Part shown: positions 24,694 through 33,142 of the stretch, piece after piece
Layout of the letters: the number at the start of each line of letters is the position of its first letter
How positions within the stretch are numbered: the stretch's first letter is position 1
NCBI RefSeq assembly: GCF_018100805.1
Contig: NZ_JAGJEA010000020.1
Location: forward strand, 1-64,000
DNA: 64,000 nucleotides
Direction of reading: 5' to 3'
Origin: Aquimarina sp. MMG016
GTDB taxonomy: Bacteria; Bacteroidota; Bacteroidia; Flavobacteriales; Flavobacteriaceae
The notes under the pieces: model-generated
Databases searched by the model: none
Seen by the model: the letters and a program-made list of their open reading frames with translations, nothing else
Told to the model about the DNA's origin: nothing
Program-made: the position numbers and the translations under genes

Positions 24694-25962
24694 ATGAAAA
24701 ATTTTAGTAAACTAGCCTTGGGCGTAATGCTTTCCGGGTTTATCTTCACTTCATGTCAAAACGAAAGTATTTCTGATGGAATGGTAGAATCGATTGTGGA
24801 ACCAACAAGTACAGAAGGGAAAATTATTCCCGGACAGTATATTGTGGTTTTTAAGGATACCAAAATCAAACCAACGTCAAAAGTTCTTTCCAAATCTTCA
24901 TTTACCAGTAGAGAAGCAAAAGCAAAATCAGTTAGAGAGCTTTCTGAAGTTTCTATCCAAAAAATGAATAGAGTTTTATTGGATTATGATGTAGATCAAT
25001 CCAAGGTTTTAAACTATTATACTACTGCTATCTCTGGTATGACGCTAAAGTTAGGTGATAACGAACTTCAAAAGTTGTCAAAAGATCCTAGTGTTGTGTC
25101 TATCGAATATGATAGGGTAGTAGAGCTACCAAAATTCGAAATTGAAGAAATTATTCCTGATAATAATTCACAAAAAATGGCTCAGCAAACACCTTGTGGT
25201 ATTTCGCGAGCTGGTGGAGCTGCCAATGGAGCAAGTAGGGATCAATGGATTTGGGTGATTGACACAGGCATCGATTTAGATCATCCGGATCTTAACGTTG
25301 TTACCAATTCAAACTATGCAAGATCTTTTGTAGGAGGATCTCCTAATGACTGTAATGGGCATGGAACTCATGTTGCAGGAACTGCAGCTGCTAAGAACAA
25401 TAGCATTGGTGTTGTAGGTGTTTCTGCCGGAGCTAGTGTTGTACCGGTGAGAGTTTTTGGATGTAGCGGTAATACTAGTACCTCTACTATTCTAGCTGGG
25501 ATCAATCACGTAGGTGCGAATGATATTGCTGGTGATGTAGCCAATTTGAGCTTAGGAGGATTCTTTGGATCAGGTTGCTCCAACAACTCTTCTTATCGTA
25601 CGGCATTATCCAACTTAGCAAATGGTGGAACGCGTATCGCAATTGCGGCAGGGAACAGTAGTGCCAATTCAGCAAATTACCAACCTGCTTGTGTGAATGG
25701 AAATAACATTTATACAGTGGCTTCCATGACGTGTAATAGAAGTTTTTCGTCTTTCTCAAATTATAATATGAATCCGGTAGATGTCATTGCAACTGGCAGT
25801 GGTGTAAGAAGTACATATTTAAACGGAGGCTATGCAACTTTAAGTGGAACTTCTATGGCTTCTCCTCACGTAGCAGGTATTATGCACGCCAGAAATAATG
25901 GCCCCAGAACTTCGGGAACAGTACGAAGTCGTGGCGAAAATTATCCCATTGCTGTAAGATAA
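24694..25962 (+). CDS. S8 family serine protease (proteinase-K-like lipoprotein)
   Basis: A 422-residue subtilisin-type peptidase. It has a lipoprotein signal (GFIFTSCQN), an I9-type inhibitor propeptide at about 45-150 (PGQYIVVFKD, SGMTLKLGDNELQKLSKDPSVVSIEYD) and the catalytic triad: Asp in VIDTGIDLDHPDL (about 189), His in NGHGTHVAGTAA (about 223) and Ser in GTSMASPHVAG (about 387). The oxyanion Asn is in AIAAGNSS. There is no type IX sorting domain, unlike many secreted flavobacterial proteases, so it probably remains as an envelope lipoprotein. It has its own promoter; a link to the nearby palindrome is uncertain. Confidence 0.93.
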   Translation: MKNFSKLALGVMLSGFIFTSCQNESISDGMVESIVEPTSTEGKIIPGQYIVVFKDTKIKPTSKVLSKSSFTSREAKAKSVRELSEVSIQKMNRVLLDYDVDQSKVLNYYTTAISGMTLKLGDNELQKLSKDPSVVSIEYDRVVELPKFEIEEIIPDNNSQKMAQQTPCGISRAGGAANGASRDQWIWVIDTGIDLDHPDLNVVTNSNYARSFVGGSPNDCNGHGTHVAGTAAAKNNSIGVVGVSAGASVVPVRVFGCSGNTSTSTILAGINHVGANDIAGDVANLSLGGFFGSGCSNNSSYRTALSNLANGGTRIAIAAGNSSANSANYQPACVNGNNIYTVASMTCNRSFSSFSNYNMNPVDVIATGSGVRSTYLNGGYATLSGTSMASPHVAGIMHARNNGPRTSGTVRSRGENYPIAVR

Positions 25963-26005
25963 AAGATAGATCATTTTTTTACTTACGTTGGGAACGTGTA
26001 GTTAC

Positions 26006-26035
26006 GAAACCACCAGCTGGAGAGCGGGTGGTTTC
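26006..26035. terminator. Bidirectional terminator between protease and Fur-family genes
   Basis: GAAACCACC (26006-26014) pairs with GGTGGTTTC (26027-26035) around a 12-base loop. It lies directly past the stops of the two convergent genes. Confidence 0.8.
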
Positions 26036-26037
26036 TC

Positions 26038-26424
26038 TTATTTTTTGCATTTATTACAAATGCCTATAACCAAAAACTGGGTTTCCTGAATGGTGAATCC
26101 TTCTAGATTTGGAATATGCAACGTATTTGGTAGACATGTCACTTCATTACACGCTTGGCACTCAAAATGTATATGATTATGGATCTTATGTGACACTCCA
26201 CAGCCATCACAAAGCGCATAATACGCTTTACCATTTTTTCCTGTAATAAAGTGAACATCTCCTTTTTCAGCAAATCGATCCAGTATTCTATAAATAGTAG
26301 TTTTGTTTACTTTTATAGGCATGGCATCCATAATATCTTCTGCTGATAAGGTGTGCTCAGCTTTGGATAAGATTTCCTTTACAAGATTTTGCTTTTCGGT
26401 ATTTCGTGTTTTTTTAGTTTCCAT
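26038..26424 (-). CDS. Fur-family transcriptional regulator, probable Zur
   Basis: A 128-residue Fur-type repressor. The winged-helix DNA-binding part is at 1-70 (LSAEDIMDAMPIKVNKTTIYRILDRF). The metal domain contains CDGCG (72-76), the His-rich KIHNHIHFECQAC (80-92) and C-terminal CNKC (123-126). The two CxxC pairs at 89-92 and 123-126 form the structural zinc site, and the histidines around 79-86 suit the regulatory site. Subtype cannot be proved by motif alone. The surrounding zinc-starvation genes and the repeated palindrome make Zur the best call. It probably represses the operons at 9.2, 11.6 and 24 kb when zinc is bound. No palindrome copy was seen before its own gene. Confidence 0.85.
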   Translation of the reverse strand: METKKTRNTEKQNLVKEILSKAEHTLSAEDIMDAMPIKVNKTTIYRILDRFAEKGDVHFITGKNGKAYYALCDGCGVSHKIHNHIHFECQACNEVTCLPNTLHIPNLEGFTIQETQFLVIGICNKCKK

Positions 26425-26665
26425 GAATACAAGAATCGAGTGTCTTTTCTTTATCGAAAGTAGTAATTTTTTGATCGTTAGCGGTTTTTTTAGTACAAAT
26501 TCAAGTTATTACTTCCGTAGAAAACAATTTTAGAAAAGCATCTTATCACTTAATTGTTGGTGTTATAATTATTAGTTTTACAAGAATTCTAAAACATATT
26601 AGAAAATAATTTGTACAAATAATAGTTTTATATATAATTAAATCGTAAACCAATTAACCAAAATC

Positions 26666-27175
26666 ATGAAAACACTTAGTAAATTAACAGTAATTGCAAC
26701 AGTTCTTTTCTTTGTTTCTTGTAAACAAAATCCAGCTGAAGCTCCAGAGCATAAAGCCATGGTAGAAAAGCATCAGGAAATGGAAACTTCGCACGAAGCT
26801 ATGGCTAAAGAGCATAACACAATGAAAGATGATCATCAACAAATGGTAAATGCTCATAAAGCTATTGAAAACGATTCTATTCACTTAGTCACTGAAAAGA
26901 GTCATACAGCTTTATTAGCTAAACACGGTGAATTGATTACAGCCCACAAAGCATTAATAGAAAAACATGCGGAGTTAGAAGCAAAACATGCTTCTGGCGA
27001 GATGACATTAGAGCAAATGACAGCAGAACACGAGTCTATGAAAGCTGAACATGAAAATATGGAGAAAGAACATCAAAGTATAGCAGCTGAGCATAAAAAA
27101 ATCACAGAAGAAGATCAAAAAATGATGAAGGAGGACAAAGAAAAAGCAGCAGAAGAAGGGGGAGATCAAAAGTAA
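26666..27175 (+). CDS. His-rich coiled-coil lipoprotein
   Basis: A 169-residue lipoprotein (signal ending FFVSCKQN). The mature chain is one long alpha-helical repeat built from EH, KH, EHK and MxxEH units: HKAMVEKHQEMETSHEAMAKEH, later AEHESMKAEHENMEKEH, with about twenty histidines and many methionines. It ends in a Lys/Glu tail. It probably forms an extended coiled coil in the periplasm that binds divalent metal as a buffer or scavenger. It is divergent from the Fur-family gene. I do not recognise a named family. No palindrome is present upstream, so regulation by Zur is not shown. Confidence 0.75.
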   Translation: MKTLSKLTVIATVLFFVSCKQNPAEAPEHKAMVEKHQEMETSHEAMAKEHNTMKDDHQQMVNAHKAIENDSIHLVTEKSHTALLAKHGELITAHKALIEKHAELEAKHASGEMTLEQMTAEHESMKAEHENMEKEHQSIAAEHKKITEEDQKMMKEDKEKAAEEGGDQK

Positions 27176-27197
27176 ATAGCAAAAGATTTAGTTATTC

Positions 27198-27237
27198 AAA
27201 ATCAGTGAACAACAAGTACTTGTTGTTCACTGATTTT
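27198..27237 (+). terminator. Perfect palindromic terminator
   Basis: A fully symmetrical 40-base inverted repeat (arm 27198-27217 AAAATCAGTGAACAACAAGT and its complement) ends in a T run. It lies 22 bases past the stop of the His-rich lipoprotein gene. Confidence 0.82.
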
Positions 27238-27780
27238 TTTTAGGATCAATATTGGTTAATCTCTCCATGGTGATGAAAGAGGATAAGTGCTTATTTTACA
27301 TCAAATTCTCAAGAAATCAATAAAAAACAAGTAGCAAAAGCTTATATGATATGGGAATGATCATTCGTAGAGAAGTATATTATCCCAAAGCATTAGGTTT
27401 TTATTTAAAATTAAAAAAAAACTATAAACCAGAAAAAGATTTATCGCATGTGTCTAAATGTATATCATAACATGGCTATACTATATTGATATAGATAATT
27501 TGTATTTACTAAGGCTTATTCAAGGAACAACTATCAAGAATTTAAGATTAGTTAAGAATTAAAGAAATGAGAGTTTCGATTCATAAATATCGATAGAACT
27601 TCGCCTTGGTTTTATACTTCGTGTGGACAATACTAAGAATACCATATTTACTATGTTAAAGGTGCTTAGTAGGTATGTCACTAATAGGTTAGTACTGATT
27701 TAAGAATACTTAGGAGTTACTTCTGAAATAGTCTTACCTCTAATAAAAAAGAATAACTATCAACAAAAGGGGATTACTTT
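27238..27780. other. Gene-free stretch before the regulator fragment
   Basis: About 540 bases without a recognisable gene. A short plus-strand frame near 27357-27470 (about 37 codons) has no start context and no likeness I recognise. The segment may be decayed sequence next to the duplicated regulator fragment at 27781. Confidence 0.5.
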
Positions 27781-27971
27781 TTTCAAGAAACTTCAAGTTT
27801 ATAGCCAACCCCGTGTACGTTTACTATATTTATAGAACGGTCGTTATTAAACTTTTTTCTTATGCGGGAAATAAAAGCATCTAGACTTCTACCTACAAAA
27901 ACACCATTGTCTTCCCAAACTTCTTTGATGAGTTGATCTCTTTTAACTATTTGATTCTGGTTTTGACTAAA
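27781..27971 (-). pseudogene. Duplicated 3' fragment of the transmembrane winged-helix regulator gene
   Basis: These 191 bases match 30117-30307 with three mismatches and no gaps. They encode the last 62 codons and stop of the regulator's DNA-binding domain (QIVKRDQLIKEVWEDNG, then VHGVGYKLE). Two of the changes alter the protein (Pro to Arg, Ile to Val) and one is silent. The similarity stops abruptly at both ends and there is no start, so it is a truncated copy. The intact gene lies about 2.3 kb away on the same strand. Confidence 0.85.
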
Positions 27972-28028
27972 TATAATAGGTAAGTTGCATAATAATAGTG
28001 ATCGTTAGTTTTTTTAGAATCTATAATT

Positions 28029-29969
28029 TTAAATATTTATGGTGAAAAATTGTTCTTCTTGCCACTTATTAGAAAGTTTTATAAGATGCGTTTCTTCTTT
28101 CTGATTAGCTTTTCCAAAATCATATTGCACCCTACATTTTAAGAATACACCGTTCTTTTTCTTAAAGGAACCGTTACCTATATATTTAACATTGACTAGC
28201 CATTTTCCTTTTCCATTACCTTCTATTTCAAATTGATTTTTATTATAGCCTTGTTCGATTTCGTTTTTGAAAGTTTCGTTTTCTTCAGTATTAATATGTT
28301 TCCACTTAAAAAACTTATTTTGAGGGTTTACAAATTGTATTTCAAATTCTGTATTTTCATAAGACCAATCAAATATTAAGCGAGCGTCATAAACAACATT
28401 TTTCTTTAAACTGTTGTCTAATTTATTGATATCTAATTTGTTTTTATAGACTAAGTTTCTAATTTCATCTTTAACTATTTTTGCAAAAGGTGTAAGATCC
28501 TGATTTTTCTCAATCAATTTATTATAGACTTTACTAAGTAGAGATAATGCTTTTTGATGTTCTCCTACTTCTATACTTGCAATAGCCAAGTCATAATATG
28601 ATTCTATTCGGTTGGGATATAACTCCAACAGTTTTTTAGAAACGTTATAGAACATAGCTTTGTTATTTGATTGTGAGAGCACAAAAAGTAGACTCTTAAG
28701 CTCAGATAAATCTATTTTGTCTTTTTCTAGAATATTAGATAAAACCTGGTGTGCCAAATCAGGATTAGTATCTTTAAAGAAATTATAAACATCAACAAAG
28801 TATTGGAGATCGTCTTTATATGTATTTCTTTGATTTAGGTACTTCTTATAGGCATCAGCTACACCGTTATTTTTTTTAAGTTCTTTTAAATAAGAAGTTA
28901 ATTTAACGCCTTTCTTAATTTTTACTTTACCATCGTAATCATTGTTAGTTAGTAATGCAGCATTTTCTAGCGTTTTTTTAGTATTGAAAGTAGTAGATTT
29001 TCTGGTTATAAGAATAACACCATTAACTCCTTCAGAACCATAACGATTTGTTGCTGCTAACCCTTTTAAAACAGTAATGTCTGCTATGTCTGCCGGGTGA
29101 ATCCAAGGAACAGACGCACCTCTGCCAGTGACAGAATTTGAACGTGCTTGAGGTACCCCATCCAATACTACTAAGCCATAGATATTGCCTGAAATAGTGG
29201 ATCTCGGTCTTGCATAAAATTTAGATATGCTATTTTCGACTGTTATTCCGGAAAACTTTCCTTGAATCGCTGAAGCAAGAGTCGAATGAGATAGATCTAT
29301 TTGATTACCATCAATTGATTGTACCGCATACCCTATCGCATCTTTGTTTTTAAAGTTTGATTTAGATTTTCCTTTTATTTCAACTTTATCTAACTGGTTT
29401 AAGGTATAATTTGTTGGAGGTACATTATCATTTTTATTGTTTAACGAGTTTGAAGTGTCTTTTTTACTATTCTTATTTAGTTCAATATATTTTCCAGTAT
29501 TGATATCTGCTAATAATTTTGATTCACTTTGGTCATTGCTTTTATTGCTGTTTATAATATAAAACATCTCTGCAATATTTGTAGGTTTTACTCGATTTAT
29601 ATTTTGAAAACTATCTGTGAATAGAAAAGCATTATCGAACCCAGAGTAGTCAAGTAATGGGCTAAAAGAAGTAGCACCATCATACGTTACATTTTTTAAC
29701 GTCTCTTTCAGTTTTGTCCAATTTCCATCTTCAATGTCAAAAATAATTTCATCTAATATGGTATAATTGAAAATTACTAAAGTGGTTTTGTTATTTGAAC
29801 TTTCACTATAATATTGATTTAAATATTCAAGTTCCTGATCAAGATCTCTTTGTTCCATAGACCAAGAGGAATCCCAGAAAATAACAACTTTTTTTTGAGA
29901 ACTTAAAGTGCTTAAACAGGAAAAACAACAGAAAACTATGAGGAAGATTATTTTTTTCATATCATACAA
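28029..29969 (-). CDS. vWA-like + TonB-plug + TPR fusion protein, secreted
   Basis: A 646-residue exported protein of unusual design. After a signal peptide (ending near TLSSQ) comes a von-Willebrand-A-like beginning (KVVIFWDSSWSM, FNYTILDE, GATSFSPLLDY, AFLFTDS) to about residue 150. A linker follows. A SusC-type TonB receptor plug is at about 200-330 (NIYGLVVLDGVPQARSN, ADIADITVLKGLAATNRYGSEGVNGVILIT). The last 300 residues are helical, TPR-like, then beta. There is no barrel, so it cannot be a receptor. The plug may dock with a partner. The gene is flanked by the regulator at 30119 and by a copied fragment of it, so it may belong to a small signalling locus. Confidence 0.8.
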   Translation of the reverse strand: MYDMKKIIFLIVFCCFSCLSTLSSQKKVVIFWDSSWSMEQRDLDQELEYLNQYYSESSNNKTTLVIFNYTILDEIIFDIEDGNWTKLKETLKNVTYDGATSFSPLLDYSGFDNAFLFTDSFQNINRVKPTNIAEMFYIINSNKSNDQSESKLLADINTGKYIELNKNSKKDTSNSLNNKNDNVPPTNYTLNQLDKVEIKGKSKSNFKNKDAIGYAVQSIDGNQIDLSHSTLASAIQGKFSGITVENSISKFYARPRSTISGNIYGLVVLDGVPQARSNSVTGRGASVPWIHPADIADITVLKGLAATNRYGSEGVNGVILITRKSTTFNTKKTLENAALLTNNDYDGKVKIKKGVKLTSYLKELKKNNGVADAYKKYLNQRNTYKDDLQYFVDVYNFFKDTNPDLAHQVLSNILEKDKIDLSELKSLLFVLSQSNNKAMFYNVSKKLLELYPNRIESYYDLAIASIEVGEHQKALSLLSKVYNKLIEKNQDLTPFAKIVKDEIRNLVYKNKLDINKLDNSLKKNVVYDARLIFDWSYENTEFEIQFVNPQNKFFKWKHINTEENETFKNEIEQGYNKNQFEIEGNGKGKWLVNVKYIGNGSFKKKNGVFLKCRVQYDFGKANQKEETHLIKLSNKWQEEQFFTINI

Positions 29970-30118
29970 TTTAATAATAAAAAAAAATAATGTTACTATT
30001 GATATTTTAATTTAACAAGAATTTTATCAGCACCAGAAACGGTACTCAAAACAGAAGTGGACAAAATCGTTTTATGGAATGTTATTTTAAAACGATACTT
30101 TAACAACTATTTTATGTT

Positions 30119-30997
30119 TCAAGAAATTTCAAGTTTATAGCCAACCCCGTGTACGTTTACTATATTTATAGAAGGGTCGTTATTAAACTTTTTTCTTATG
30201 CGGGAAATAAAAGCATCTAGACTTCTACCTACAAAAACACCATTGTCTTCCCAAACTTCTTTGATGAGTTGATCTCTTTTGACTATTTGATTCTGGTTTT
30301 GACTAAAGATTTTTATCAATTCACATTCTTTGGTAGTCAATTTAATTACTTGATTTTCCCTAACTAGCTTGTGTTGGTCTTTATAAAATTTATAGTGACC
30401 TAATTTTGTATAATTGATTGTTACATCATCATCCTGTTTCTGATTTTTGTTTTTTATGATATATACATATATAAAACCTATAAAGCTTATTAGAGCTAAT
30501 AACAGTAATCCATGTTTTTTATAAGAAGCTAAAAACGATGATTTATTATTAGTAAATAGAACATTGATGGCGTAGCAATTCAAAGGTAAATTACGCCCTA
30601 AGCAAGGTACAATGTTTTTTTCCTGATATTCCATGATTTGATAACTGTAAGAGACCTCTTGTTTGCTACAATCAATAACCTCTACGATATAATTATTGGG
30701 TAAAGTAGTAGCCTCAAAACTATTACTAATCGTAGTTACTAATGTATCCGGACTTATAGAAAGGTGGGTTTCAAAGGATAATTGATATTTGTTTTTTTCT
30801 AATTGTATCACTGGTGATACTAATGAGGTGCTGTCCTTGTTGTATAGCAATAGTTTATTACCCGAATCTCGTAGAGCTATTTTCACGGATTCAGAAAAAT
30901 GGTCAGTACGATTTTCTTGATATATATAGCTGACCAAAGCAACGATGAGCATTCCCAATACAGGGAGTAAATAATAGATTTTTTTCAACTTGGCCAA
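30119..30997 (-). CDS. Transmembrane winged-helix regulator (ToxR-like topology)
   Basis: A 292-residue one-component regulator. It has an N-terminal membrane helix (YLLPVLGMLIVALVSYIY), an extracytoplasmic domain of about 130 residues, a second helix (GLLLLALISFIGFIYVYII) and a C-terminal OmpR-type winged helix (about 195-292: LTTKECELIKIFSQNQNQIVKRDQLIKEVWEDNG, DAFISRIRKKF, VHGVGYKL). The domain order is the reverse of ToxR, but both ends could be cytoplasmic. It probably senses an envelope signal and controls neighbouring genes. It is divergent from the YceI gene, 114 bases away, and upstream of the vWA-plug-TPR gene on the same strand. Confidence 0.85.
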   Translation of the reverse strand: MAKLKKIYYLLPVLGMLIVALVSYIYQENRTDHFSESVKIALRDSGNKLLLYNKDSTSLVSPVIQLEKNKYQLSFETHLSISPDTLVTTISNSFEATTLPNNYIVEVIDCSKQEVSYSYQIMEYQEKNIVPCLGRNLPLNCYAINVLFTNNKSSFLASYKKHGLLLLALISFIGFIYVYIIKNKNQKQDDDVTINYTKLGHYKFYKDQHKLVRENQVIKLTTKECELIKIFSQNQNQIVKRDQLIKEVWEDNGVFVGRSLDAFISRIRKKFNNDPSINIVNVHGVGYKLEIS

Positions 30998-31111
30998 AAT
31001 AATAATTTGAATGCTAACAATATTAGAATTTACAACTTTTTACACTTCTTTTACATTTTTTTCAAAGGCTTTCACTCCATCTATTCTAGTTTTATAAAAA
31101 AATATATATCG

Positions 31112-31732
31112 ATGAAAAAAATAGTTTTAATAGTTGCAATAATATGCATTGCGCCAATAATGTATGGGCAACAAAATTTTGGTTTCAATGAGAAGCTTTT
31201 TATAGATAATAATAGAAGTGTTATTCATTGGGAAGGTTCTGATCTGTTTAATATGAATACACACAGTGGAACGGTAAAATTTAAATTTGGGACATTGAGA
31301 AGAAGTAGTAATGCTATTACTGGAAATGTTATTATAGGAGGAGAGTTTGAAATTGATATGAATTCAATTATCAATACAGATGGGAAATATAATGAAATGC
31401 TAGTTGAGCATCTGAAAAATGAAGATTTTTTTGACATTAAGAAATATCCAATTGCTACATTGGAAATTATAAATGTACACTACATAAATGCTAAAAGTTT
31501 TGATGTGATAGCTCATCTGACTATTAAAGGCAATAGGCAGATTATAAATTATAGATCAACTATGGAAATCATCAATAATCAAATGGTGATGAAATCAAAA
31601 TTTGCAATTGACAGAACCTTATGGGGAATTAACTATAAGTCCAAAAACTTTTTTGCTGGGATGAAAGATGAAATTATATCGGATACTATTAACTTTGATG
31701 TGCTTATTGTAGCAAGCCTTGATGGATGTTAA
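31112..31732 (+). CDS. YceI-family periplasmic lipid-binding protein
   Basis: A 206-residue protein from the ATG at 31112, chosen because it begins a clean signal peptide (MKKIVLIVAIICIAPIMYGQ); the longer frame from 31007 runs into the regulator's promoter region. The mature part is a lipocalin-like YceI domain: VIHWEGSDLFNMNTHSGTVKFKFG, LKNEDFFDIKKYPIATLEI, ATLTIKG-like AHLTIKG, and DRTLWGINY. YceI proteins bind isoprenoid or fatty-acid-type ligands in the periplasm. It is divergent from the transmembrane regulator and may be its target. Confidence 0.88.
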   Translation: MKKIVLIVAIICIAPIMYGQQNFGFNEKLFIDNNRSVIHWEGSDLFNMNTHSGTVKFKFGTLRRSSNAITGNVIIGGEFEIDMNSIINTDGKYNEMLVEHLKNEDFFDIKKYPIATLEIINVHYINAKSFDVIAHLTIKGNRQIINYRSTMEIINNQMVMKSKFAIDRTLWGINYKSKNFFAGMKDEIISDTINFDVLIVASLDGC

Positions 31733-31752
31733 AATTTATAGGGTTAGTTTGT

Positions 31753-31980
31753 TTAAATAATTTTCAGCATTTTTATTTCAAATTTTGCGGCTTTTAGGAG
31801 GTTTTTCAACTTTTTTCTTTGAATAGGGCATTTAGTATGTAATAGATCATTTTGTGTCCTATGAATCAATGATTCACAATAATCGATGCGATTGGAACGA
31901 GAGAATTTAAAAATGATCTTTTTGTACAAATGATCAATCTGAATTAAGGGTTTAGGGGTATTTTTTCTAAATGAGAACAT
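31753..31980 (-). CDS. Small basic protein, doubtful
   Basis: A 75-codon frame rich in Lys, Arg and Cys (SLIHRTQNDLLHTKCPIQRKKL), no signal peptide and no known family. The frame is intact with an ATG and lies between convergent genes, so a gene is possible. No promoter was seen. Confidence 0.35.
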   Translation of the reverse strand: MFSFRKNTPKPLIQIDHLYKKIIFKFSRSNRIDYCESLIHRTQNDLLHTKCPIQRKKLKNLLKAAKFEIKMLKII

Positions 31981-32150
31981 TTTAGTTCAATTTTGGGTGT
32001 TGTAAAATAATTAGGTCAGATTCTTTATTCAACCTGCTTAACTCTTATATCAACAAATTTCATTCCCCAATTTCAATAGAGGTCATAAAGTTTGTTAAGA
32101 TTTATGCAGTCTTAAGCTATATTCTTATAATTTTTTTATAAAAATATACA

Positions 32151-32184
32151 AAGACCTCACAGATATTGAAGCCTGTGAGATCTT
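32151..32184 (+). terminator. Possible terminator hairpin
   Basis: AAGACCTCACAG (32151-32162) pairs with CTGTGAGATCTT (32173-32184) with one mismatch. There is no strong T run, so activity is uncertain. Confidence 0.5.
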
Positions 32185-32269
32185 AAAAAGATAAATAGTG
32201 TTTTTAAAATATTTTAAAAGGTTGTAACACGTTTTTTATTGGTTGGTTGTAGTGGTGTTGTAAAACAAA

Positions 32270-32296
32270 AAAACCACGCTATGGAAGCGTGGTTTT
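32270..32296 (-). terminator. Terminator of the DUF4230 gene
   Basis: AAAACCACGC (32270-32279) and GCGTGGTTTT (32287-32296) form a 10-bp stem with a 7-base loop. On the minus strand it is followed by seven T residues and lies 136 bases past the DUF4230 stop. Confidence 0.72.
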
Positions 32297-32432
32297 CATT
32301 TCAAGATTTTGTTCTATCCTAAAATAGCGTTACAATAAAGTGTTTTTATCAAAAGTCGAAAATAGCTTCATTCAGAAACAATTTAAATGTTTAGTAGGTA
32401 ATCGAAACTATAAAAAGAAGAATACGCAAGTT

Positions 32433-33050
32433 TTAGTACTTGATTATTTCTTCTAAACCAGTTTGCGAATCAATTGCTGTATTGTTGTATTCTAGAGTCC
32501 AATCAAGAGAATTGGTGAGAATATAAATTTTTTGTAGTTCACTAATCAACCTATTATTTGCATTCGCACTTAGACTTGAGTTTTCTACCTTTTTATTAAG
32601 TTGTTCAACTACTTTTTTTCGAATTAGGTTATGATCTTCGGGAGTAAATTGATTAAAAAAATCTTCTTCAAGGTTGTGATACTTGATATCTGGATTGATT
32701 TTTATTTCCGCTTGGGGGATTTCTATTATTGTTAATTTTTTAGACTTATTGTCTATCTTATGTTTTACTTTACGGAGATCATAAGACACGGTTACTTCTG
32801 CATTAACTACTACAATAGCTTTTTTTTCTGCAGTAAGCATATCCAGATAGAATTTTTTAGCATCCTTATAAGTGATGACTTCAGAAAAATGTCCTTCAGT
32901 AACTACGAGTTTGCCTACATTTTTGATTTGATCAAGAATGAGGTCAGAAGATTCTAATTCTATTTTTTGTGTTTGGTGTCGATCAATAAAATATCGAATA
33001 GCAATTACAGATAATACAGCAATTAGGGCACCAAGTAGAAAATTACGCAT
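32433..33050 (-). CDS. DUF4230 domain protein
   Basis: A 205-residue protein with one N-terminal membrane helix (MRNFLLGALIAVLSVIAIRYF) and a conserved soluble domain: ILDQIKNVGKLVVTEGHFSEVITYKD, AEVTVSYDLRKV, IPQAEIKINPDIKYHNLEED. This is the DUF4230 family, found in Bacteroidetes and some Firmicutes and of unknown function. It is probably anchored in the inner membrane with the domain outside. It lies downstream of the DUF4136 lipoprotein gene but behind a terminator, so it probably has its own promoter. Confidence 0.85.
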   Translation of the reverse strand: MRNFLLGALIAVLSVIAIRYFIDRHQTQKIELESSDLILDQIKNVGKLVVTEGHFSEVITYKDAKKFYLDMLTAEKKAIVVVNAEVTVSYDLRKVKHKIDNKSKKLTIIEIPQAEIKINPDIKYHNLEEDFFNQFTPEDHNLIRKKVVEQLNKKVENSSLSANANNRLISELQKIYILTNSLDWTLEYNNTAIDSQTGLEEIIKY

Positions 33051-33089
33051 AGGTTAAGTACATCAATTCTGTATAAATGTACATAAAAA

Positions 33090-33116
33090 ATAGCCTTTCT
33101 AAATCAGAAAGGCTAT
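33090..33116 (-). terminator. Terminator of the DUF4136 gene
   Basis: ATAGCCTTTCT (33090-33100) pairs perfectly with AGAAAGGCTAT (33106-33116), with a 5-base loop. On the minus strand it is followed by a T run and lies 27 bases past the DUF4136 stop. Confidence 0.8.
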
Positions 33117-33142
33117 AAGTAATATTAAAGTTGATATGTATT

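Larger units (their letters stand above)
31981..32432. other. Gene-free stretch with hairpins
   Basis: About 450 bases that hold two hairpins, listed separately (32151-32184 and 32270-32296), and no gene that can be supported. Confidence 0.55.

Noticed and set aside
27321..27470. Short plus-strand coding-like segment
   Set aside because: About 37 codons from an ATG, no known family, and another frame also looks partly open. Evidence too thin.
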